Source of the DNA: an uncultured Porphyromonadaceae bacterium
GTDB lineage: Bacteria; Bacteroidota; Bacteroidia; Bacteroidales; Muribaculaceae
Assembly (NCBI GenBank): GCA_946183895.1
Contig: CAMHDX010000074.1
Span: 1-5,770, forward strand
Reading direction: 5' to 3'
DNA: 5,770 bases
Position numbers and translations under genes: made by a program. Shown here in pieces: positions 1 to 4,662 of the stretch. Positions within the stretch are counted from its first letter, which is position 1. Each line of letters opens with the position of its first letter. Under the pieces are notes generated by a model. The model searched no databases and was not told where the DNA came from. It saw only the letters and a list, made by a program, of their open reading frames with translations.

Positions 1-1
1 T

Positions 2-103
2 CTTCGAGGCTCTTGCATGGTCTTTAACATGAAGTCGGACCTTCGGCCCGTCAGTGTCTTCGATACTATCTCATTAGTAATCAAAGCCGTCAACACACTT
101 TAG
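2..103 (+). CDS. Possible C-terminal tail of an ORF entering from the left edge
   Basis: Frame 2 stays open from the left edge to a TAG at 101-103, giving 33 residues that include the run CMVFNMKSDLRPVSVFDTI. A FNMK-type segment near a C-terminus is reminiscent of some DDE transposase ends, but this is only an impression and 33 residues prove nothing. Frame 3 also stays open for nine codons to a stop. On the minus strand a short ORF could start at 30 and leave the window. The AT-rich sequence after 103 suggests that a gene boundary lies close by. The sequence to the left would decide it. Confidence 0.2.
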   Translation, partial: LRGSCMVFNMKSDLRPVSVFDTISLVIKAVNTL

Positions 104-214
104 AAACTTTAATCAATTAAACAAAATCGCGTTTTTGGGGGTGTGATTGTACACGAAGTGCCAGACCTTTACCGGGATGGCTATCGGTTAACCTTGGCGC
201 TGTGGCATGGTGCG

Positions 215-240
215 TTCACGTGGATTCACGAGAATTCACG
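215..240. repeat. Three TTCACG repeats at a 10-bp period
   Basis: The hexamer TTCACG occurs at 215-220, 225-230 and 235-240, exactly 10 bp apart (one helical turn), with four variable bases between copies. It lies between the stop of the long minus-strand gene and the left-hand sequence. On the minus strand it reads as CGTGAA repeats, and I recall similar AATTCGTG-like intergenic repeats in other Bacteroidales, without being able to check. Its function is unknown. It overlaps the inverted repeat at 225-271. Confidence 0.6.
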
Positions 241-271
241 GGAGTCAGTATTTTTCGGGAATTTTCGTGAG
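225..271. other. Imperfect inverted repeat just downstream of the sensor-regulator stop
   Basis: Bases 225-244 can pair with 252-271. The outer TCACGA/TCGTGA arm is perfect, followed by a further AATTC/GAATT block and then CG/CG, with one outright mismatch (238/258). The remaining pairs are G-T, so folding is better in a plus-strand RNA than in the minus-strand transcript, where they become C-A mismatches. The structure starts two bases past the minus-strand stop codon (273-275), the right place for a 3'-end hairpin or terminator of that gene. No T-run follows in that direction, so I do not call it an intrinsic terminator. Confidence 0.4.
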
Positions 272-272
272 A

Positions 273-3200
273 TTAAAGGTGCGACAGGGTGTCGACGGCT
301 GTCTTGGACAGCTCGATGTCGAGGGTGGCGCCTGAGGGCGAGCGCAGGGTGCACTGACGCCGCTTGGTGTTGAGCCGATGCAGCAACGTGATGTTGATAA
401 TCGTGCTACGGTCAACGCGCACAAACTTGGCGCTGTCCATCGCGCGCTCCAATGCCGCCATGCTCTCGAGGATGCTCTCCTCGCTGTCAAAGGTGAGCAG
501 GCGCGAGTAGTTGCCGTCGGCGCGAATGGCGGCTATCTCGTCGGTGTCAAGAAATAGTTTGCCACTCACGGTGCGCAGTGAGAGTTTGTTGCCCAGTGCC
601 GACACTTCGGGCTCGTTGGCCTCGGCGCGCTCCACTGCCTTGGCAATCGCCACGGCGAGCGCGCCGGGATTGATGGGCTTCATCAGGTAGTCCACGGCGC
701 CGACCTTGATAGCGCCCATCAGGTAGCGGCGGTCGGCATAGGCGGTGGTGAAGATGACCTGCGGCAGCGGTATGCTCGCCTTGAGTTCGTCGAGCAGTGC
801 GATGCTGTCGCGCCCTTGCAGCTGGATGTCGAGCAGCAACAGGTCGGGTCGCAGCCGTGCGATGGTCTCCAGCGCCTCGTCGTAGGTGGCGCAGGATGCC
901 ACCACCTCAACGCTCTCGCGCAGCTCGTCGAGCTTCTTGAGCAGGGCGAGGCGCGGCAGGCGCTCGTCCTCAACAACTATGGTGGTTAATCGTCGGTTAA
1001 AGGAGAAGCCCAGGGGCACCGAAATCTCAAAACGGGTGCCGGCGGCATGGCCTTGCTCGTCGGTGAGGTCGGTGACGGTCTCGACGATGTGCCGCTCGTT
1101 CGCCTGGTTGTAAAGTTCGATTTGCTCATGCAGGATGCGCAGGCCTTGCCGTCCGCCGGCAGTGCCGGCACGGGCTGCCGCGGCGCGACCGATGCCGTTG
1201 TCGCTCACACTCGCTATCACGCGATTGTCGCGCTGAGTGATGGTGATCTCAACCCGTCCGCCCGCACTCTTGCCGTTGATGCCGTGCTTGACAGCGTTCT
1301 GGCAGTAGGTGTACACGACCATGGTGGGCAGCAGCGCCTGGCGGTCAACGCCCTCGTCAACGGTGATGCTATAGTCCAGACGGTCATCAAAGCGCAGCCG
1401 CTCCAGTTCGAGGTAGTTGCGGGCATACTCCAGTTCATCGTCAACGGTGCGCGCCGGCAGGTCAATGTCGGTGAGGGTGCGGTTGGCAAACTCGTTGTAC
1501 ACCTGCAGGTAGTGCATCGCGTTGTCGTTGTCGTTGTTCATCAGGAAGTACTCAATGCCGGCGAGCACATTGCTGTGGAAGTGCGGAATCGCTTTGAGGC
1601 GGATGGAGTTGATCTGCAACTCCCTGAGTTTGGCCTCGCGATGCAGTTGCTCCAGCTGGCTGCGGGTGCGTCGGCGTTCAATGCGACGCGCGACAATCCA
1701 CACAACGGCGGCCAGCGCGGCTATGGCAAGTGTCAGTGCCCACCATCGTCGCCACCAGGGAGTGGGCCCCACGATGATGGTGTTCGCCTCGTTGAGCGCC
1801 ATGAGCCTGTCGGGGCGGAACGAGGTCATCTCCTCCAGTCCGGCGAGCCAAATGGTGCCATCGGGCTGCTCAGCCATGGGTGCGTTTTGCGGCTCAACAA
1901 TTGTGAAGCCGTTGGTGTGGTCAAAGCGTCCGACCTTGCCGGTGGGCTCGCCATCGTCGTTGAGGCGAGCGACAATCAGGGCATTGAGGGTCGCCACAAC
2001 TATGTATCCGCGCGGCGACACGTGCATCGAGCGCACCTCATGCCCGTTGAGCACCGGCTGCAAAGCCTTCAAGTGGCGAATGTTGCCGCCGGTGATGACA
2101 AACACGCTGTCAACCGTGGCATAGTACACGCGACCGTGAGCATCGCGACTCATGGTGGTGATGATTGCGTGGTCGCCGCTGATGACCTGCTCGGTGCGGT
2201 GGGGCGCGTTGAGGCTGATGCGATATAGTCCGCGGCTGCCGCCCACCCATAGGTTGCCGGAGCCATCGGCTGCGGCGCACCACGGCTGGTAAACGTCGGT
2301 GCCGAGGGTGTCAACCGCGGCGCTTGACGGGTCCAGTAGCAGTAGCCGCTGACGGCTGCCCACTACCAAGCGGCGGTCGTCAACTGCCGCGACAAAGCGC
2401 AGGCGCTCATCGGCGGTCCATGCCGTGCGCGCGCCGTTGCCGTCTATCGCGGTCAGGTCGGCGCCGCCCACCATATACACGCTCTTGCCCAGCGCCACAC
2501 CGCCCGGCGCGAAGTATCCGCCGGTACTGATTACCTCACCGCTACCGGTGATGATGTTGCCATTGAGTGTGCCCATGACAACGCGTCCTTCGCCATCAAC
2601 TGCCAGCGCCCGCGTCACATCGTCGGTGTCGGTGAGCCGGTGGTTGACAAACTCTGTGTCGTAGAACAGGTACAACCCCTGATAGGTCGCCGCCCACAGG
2701 CGGTCCCAGCGGTCAACCATGATGGCGCGAATCAGGTTGTAGCCGCCGGTGAGCGGCTTGACCGAATGCCCGTCGTAGTGGTAGATGGTGTGCGCGTCGG
2801 CAATGAAGGCGGTGCCGTCGCTGCGCTGCCGTGCCATCAGGCCATAGTCCGGTGCTTCAAACTCAAATGCCGTGCGCAGGGCGGGTTTGCCGGCATTGAC
2901 GCTGTAGATGCCGTCACCGGCGAGGGCGAGCAACTCTCCGCGGTAGCGCATCAGGCTGTAGATGTCCTGCTTGTCGCTGAGCAGTAACGTGTCGCCCTTG
3001 TGGTCCATGAGGTACAGGCCGCGCGAGGTGGGCACAAAGGTGGAATCGCCGGTGATGTACATCTTGCGGTCGGGCTCCATGAGGTCAAGCACCGCGTTTT
3101 CCTTGCCGTGCTCAATGCCGCGTGAGGTGATGCGCACCAGGTGGCGATGGGTCTCCTCGCGGTCCTCCAGCAGTAGCGTGCCGGCAGGCAGGTCCATGGC

Positions 3201-3620
3201 GTTGAAGTTGTTGAGCAGCCACTCGCGCTGCGGGGCAATGAGGCTTGAGGTGGCACTCTCGCCACTCACACTCCATGTGCGCACAAATCCCAGCGCCGTC
3301 ACGCCGTCACGACCGGCGGGGGCAAAGCCCACGATGTTCTCGCGCTTGCCGCGCAGATAGGGCATGAGCGACACGCCGTCATATCGTGCGAACCCCGATA
3401 GTGTACCTACCCAGATGTAGCCGCGCGCGTCCTGCCACAGCGCCTCGGTCTGCATCTGCGGCAGGCCGTCGGCGGTGGTGAAGCGACGGCAACTCAGCGC
3501 ATCGCTCACGGCACCGACTGCGGCGGCATTACTTGCCTGTTCACCGGTGGTGTTGATGCCGCTCACGCTGAGCGAGGACAAAGCTGTCAGCAACAGAACT
3601 ATGATGATTGCTCTATTCAT
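273..3620 (-). CDS. Fused sensor kinase-response regulator: periplasmic beta-propeller, LytS-type kinase, receiver and LytTR DNA-binding domain
   Basis: This is a single-polypeptide two-component system of 1115 residues, inferred to sense an extracytoplasmic signal and regulate transcription from the inner membrane. Residues 1-20 form a signal peptide. Residues 45-605 look like a Reg_prop beta-propeller, with blades of the form D.RGYIWVGT..GFARYDG (about 65-82) and similar ones near 303-320, 451-468, 491-508 and 585-602. A transmembrane helix lies at about 627-645. The LytS/AlgZ-type kinase has its IPHF phospho-acceptor His at H680, N-box N775 with Q774 in the usual Glu position, a DNGIG G-box at 807-811 and GLRIL at 826-830. 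After a linker of only a few residues comes a receiver with acidic pair E884/D885, phospho-Asp D931, T959 and K981. A LytTR domain (about 1010-1115) ends in FVRVDRSTIIN. The Y_Y_Y domain normal in propeller kinases appears absent. The ATG at 3620 is chosen because it begins the signal peptide just after a good promoter. The domains are clear; the ligand is unknown. Confidence 0.93.
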   Translation of the reverse strand: MNRAIIIVLLLTALSSLSVSGINTTGEQASNAAAVGAVSDALSCRRFTTADGLPQMQTEALWQDARGYIWVGTLSGFARYDGVSLMPYLRGKRENIVGFAPAGRDGVTALGFVRTWSVSGESATSSLIAPQREWLLNNFNAMDLPAGTLLLEDREETHRHLVRITSRGIEHGKENAVLDLMEPDRKMYITGDSTFVPTSRGLYLMDHKGDTLLLSDKQDIYSLMRYRGELLALAGDGIYSVNAGKPALRTAFEFEAPDYGLMARQRSDGTAFIADAHTIYHYDGHSVKPLTGGYNLIRAIMVDRWDRLWAATYQGLYLFYDTEFVNHRLTDTDDVTRALAVDGEGRVVMGTLNGNIITGSGEVISTGGYFAPGGVALGKSVYMVGGADLTAIDGNGARTAWTADERLRFVAAVDDRRLVVGSRQRLLLLDPSSAAVDTLGTDVYQPWCAAADGSGNLWVGGSRGLYRISLNAPHRTEQVISGDHAIITTMSRDAHGRVYYATVDSVFVITGGNIRHLKALQPVLNGHEVRSMHVSPRGYIVVATLNALIVARLNDDGEPTGKVGRFDHTNGFTIVEPQNAPMAEQPDGTIWLAGLEEMTSFRPDRLMALNEANTIIVGPTPWWRRWWALTLAIAALAAVVWIVARRIERRRTRSQLEQLHREAKLRELQINSIRLKAIPHFHSNVLAGIEYFLMNNDNDNAMHYLQVYNEFANRTLTDIDLPARTVDDELEYARNYLELERLRFDDRLDYSITVDEGVDRQALLPTMVVYTYCQNAVKHGINGKSAGGRVEITITQRDNRVIASVSDNGIGRAAAARAGTAGGRQGLRILHEQIELYNQANERHIVETVTDLTDEQGHAAGTRFEISVPLGFSFNRRLTTIVVEDERLPRLALLKKLDELRESVEVVASCATYDEALETIARLRPDLLLLDIQLQGRDSIALLDELKASIPLPQVIFTTAYADRRYLMGAIKVGAVDYLMKPINPGALAVAIAKAVERAEANEPEVSALGNKLSLRTVSGKLFLDTDEIAAIRADGNYSRLLTFDSEESILESMAALERAMDSAKFVRVDRSTIINITLLHRLNTKRRQCTLRSPSGATLDIELSKTAVDTLSHL

Positions 3621-3646
3621 GGGCTATTGGTATTCGTGACCGTTTG

Positions 3647-3677
3647 CAAAGTTACTCGTTTTTTGCCGCTATGCCAA
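3647..3677 (-). promoter_or_regulatory. Bacteroidota-type promoter of the sensor-regulator gene
   Basis: On the minus strand the -7 element TAACTTTG (3654 to 3647) matches TAnnTTTG exactly. TTGG (3677 to 3674) lies 19 bases upstream as the -33 element. The predicted transcript start near 3643 leaves a leader of about 20 bases before the ATG at 3620. The TTTCGTCA triplet at 3710-3759 sits some 30 bases upstream of the -33 element, so autoregulation is possible. Confidence 0.7.
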
Positions 3678-3706
3678 GTCGGTAGTGAACTTATATATCT
3701 TTTTGT

Positions 3707-3760
3707 CTGTTTCGTCAGTGCGTGGCGCACTTTCGTCACCCGTGATGGCGGTTTCGTCAA
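3707..3760 (+). promoter_or_regulatory. Copy 1 of a 54-bp element: three TTTCGTCA boxes at a 21-bp period (candidate LytTR operator)
   Basis: Identical octamers TTTCGTCA lie at 3710-3717, 3731-3738 and 3752-3759, separated by 13-bp spacers. A 51/54 identical copy lies at 4497-4550. The first spacer carries a small palindrome, AGTGCG-TGG-CGCACT (3717-3731), and the second TCAC-CC-GTGA (3736-3745). Known LytTR regulators bind tandem 9-bp sites separated by about 12 bp, the same period, and the TTCGTC core resembles the AlgR site as I recall it. The neighbouring gene encodes a LytTR protein. The element lies in the divergent region, near the regulator promoter and more than 100 bp upstream of the plus-strand promoter. 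That it is a repeat is certain; its use as the operator is inferred. Confidence 0.7.
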
Positions 3761-3803
3761 CTCCGGTGTGAAACGTGGACTTTGCAGATACACCATTGGC
3801 AAC

Positions 3804-3818
3804 GCTAACCGAGTTAGC
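3804..3818. promoter_or_regulatory. 15-bp palindrome GCTAACCGAGTTAGC
   Basis: A perfect 6-bp inverted repeat around a 3-base centre lies between the TTTCGTCA triplet and the promoter of the 155-residue gene, about 50 bases upstream of its -33 element. It could bind a dimeric regulator or be a chance palindrome. There is no T-run, so it is not a terminator. Confidence 0.3.
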
Positions 3819-3866
3819 TCAGAATCGGGGTGGTGCAAACACGCCATGAGGAGTAAAAACCATGTC

Positions 3867-3900
3867 TTTTTGAAAATTGAAAACTTTTGTATTACCTTTG
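3867..3900 (+). promoter_or_regulatory. Bacteroidota-type promoter of the 155-residue gene
   Basis: A TTTTTG -33 element (3867-3872) and a TACCTTTG -7 element (3893-3900) are separated by 20 bases; both match the TTTG / TAnnTTTG consensus. The start of transcription should be near 3904, about 26 bases before the first ATG. As a complete consensus promoter it may not need an activator, unlike the promoter of the downstream repeat-protein gene. Confidence 0.75.
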
Positions 3901-3929
3901 TGGGTACATTATTATAAAACTCTACGATT

Positions 3930-4397
3930 ATGATGTCAACGCTGTCGGAGCATGAACATAAAGCTCAAATGGAAAATATGAAGGCATTTGATGAGCAAAT
4001 GCCTTGTGTTGGAATATTCTGGTTTGACCTCGAAGACCACACGCTATTTGGAGTGCGTAAGGAAGAACTTACTCCCAGGCAGGTTGAGGAAGCCGCCGAG
4101 AATGGTATGCCATTTATCAATTATCCTCATCTGCATCGTCAGGTGTGGGCTAAAGAATACTTCCGTGCGCAAGCCAAGCATGAAGCCACCAAGTTTAAGG
4201 GGGACTACACTAAGATACCCCGTGGGCGAGTGGCGTGGAATATTGATAAATTCATCGTCCTTGTGGGCCATTGGGCAGAGCCTATCCAAGAAGAGCTCAG
4301 TCGGCTGCTTGAAGATGAATTCTCGTTGCCCTATTTTGAGTTCGTATATGACGAGCATTGGGACCTGGGGCATGGCTGGTCGGGAGACATGCCATGA
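3930..4397 (+). CDS. Uncharacterised 155-residue cytoplasmic protein
   Basis: I cannot assign a function. The protein is soluble-looking, with no signal peptide or membrane helix. It is rich in charged and aromatic residues and opens with a hydrophilic segment (MSTLSEHEHKAQMENMKAFD). Strongly ordered, conserved-looking stretches follow: VGIFWFDLEDHTLFGV (27-42), INYPHLHRQVWAKEYF (63-78), PRGRVAWNIDKFIVLVGHW (97-115) and YFEFVYDEHWDLGHGW (135-150). Several His and acidic residues could in principle bind metal, but no known catalytic motif is evident. Two ATGs lie in tandem (3930 and 3933) and either may be the start. The gene has its own promoter and a probable terminator, so it appears monocistronic. 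Its GC content (about 48% by hand count) is well below that of its neighbours, and copies of the 54-bp element flank it, which hints at later acquisition. Confidence 0.85.
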   Translation: MMSTLSEHEHKAQMENMKAFDEQMPCVGIFWFDLEDHTLFGVRKEELTPRQVEEAAENGMPFINYPHLHRQVWAKEYFRAQAKHEATKFKGDYTKIPRGRVAWNIDKFIVLVGHWAEPIQEELSRLLEDEFSLPYFEFVYDEHWDLGHGWSGDMP

Positions 4398-4433
4398 GGT
4401 CTAAGGGTTAGTTAGTTATCACATTTCTATTAG

Positions 4434-4478
4434 TAATGATGAAGACAGGTTCAATCGCCGGATCTGTCTTTATTGTTG
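4434..4478 (+). terminator. Probable terminator of the 155-residue gene
   Basis: Bases 4434-4452 can pair with 4460-4478 around a 7-base loop. The core AAGACAG/CTGTCTT (4442-4448 with 4464-4470) is perfect, and the extensions rely partly on G-U pairs that are valid in plus-strand RNA. The 3' arm and the bases after it are T-rich (TTTATTGTTGTT) but lack a clean T-run. It begins 37 bases after the stop codon at 4397 and would insulate the next gene's promoter. Confidence 0.5.
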
Positions 4479-4496
4479 TTGCTACTTGGCTATAGC

Positions 4497-4550
4497 CTGT
4501 TTCGTCAGTGCTTGGCACACTTTCGTCACTCGTGATGGCGGTTTCGTCAA
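4497..4550 (+). promoter_or_regulatory. Copy 2 of the 54-bp TTTCGTCA element, upstream of the repeat-protein gene
   Basis: Octamers TTTCGTCA occur at 4500-4507, 4521-4528 and 4542-4549, the same 21-bp period and orientation as copy 1, 790 bp further along. The three differences from copy 1 (at 4512, 4517 and 4530) all fall in the spacers; all six octamers are intact. Similarity stops sharply at both ends of the 54 bp. The last octamer ends 41 bases before the -7 box at 4591, placing the octamers at roughly -57, -78 and -99 from the predicted transcript start, a plausible activator position. Confidence 0.72.
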
Positions 4551-4590
4551 TCATATTGATTAAGGTAGGGGAGGTGCTATGGTTTTTTAG

Positions 4591-4598
4591 TAAATTTG
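4591..4598 (+). promoter_or_regulatory. -7 promoter element of the DUF285 gene, without a -33 element
   Basis: TAAATTTG matches TAnnTTTG exactly. The sequence 19 to 21 bases upstream is G-rich (around 4567-4572) with no TTG; the nearest TTG (4556-4558) is too far away. The predicted start near 4602-4605 gives a leader of about 60 bases to the ATG at 4663. A good -7 with no -33 suggests an activator-dependent promoter, which fits the TTTCGTCA triplet just upstream. Confidence 0.6.
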
Positions 4599-4662
4599 CG
4601 TGCAATAGTGTGCTCCATTTTCCGGTCGCATAATACAATTCTCAATAATACCTCATTGCATC

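Noticed and set aside
143..373. Plus-strand ORF of 76 codons starting with GTG
   Set aside because: Its first half covers the inverted repeat and its second half is antisense to the LytTR domain. It has no promoter and no family resemblance.
1047..2228. 393-codon plus-strand open frame
   Set aside because: It lies wholly antisense to the kinase and receiver coding region, shows no recognisable domain and has low-complexity V/A/G/R composition. It is a by-product of the GC-rich codons on the other strand.
3807..3840. tRNA-like string GAGTTAGCTCAGA resembling a D-arm
   Set aside because: No acceptor stem, anticodon arm or T-arm is present at the right distances.
3627..3917. Plus-strand ORF of 96 codons in the divergent intergenic region
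   Set aside because: It overlaps the regulator promoter, the TTTCGTCA triplet and the next promoter. The 21-bp period gives a spurious 7-residue repeat.
3707..4550. CRISPR array
   Set aside because: The 8-bp repeats with 13-bp spacers are far too short, and the spacers are shared between the two copies.
3707..4550. Insertion sequence bounded by the 54-bp repeats
   Set aside because: The repeats are direct rather than inverted, there is no transposase between them, and the enclosed protein has no transposase features. A non-IS cassette remains possible.
4408..4638. Minus-strand ORF of 76 codons spanning copy 2 of the element
   Set aside because: The reading frame over the octamers differs from that of the matching minus-strand ORF over copy 1 (3617-3847), so the repeat is not conserved as protein. 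It also overlaps the terminator and promoter.
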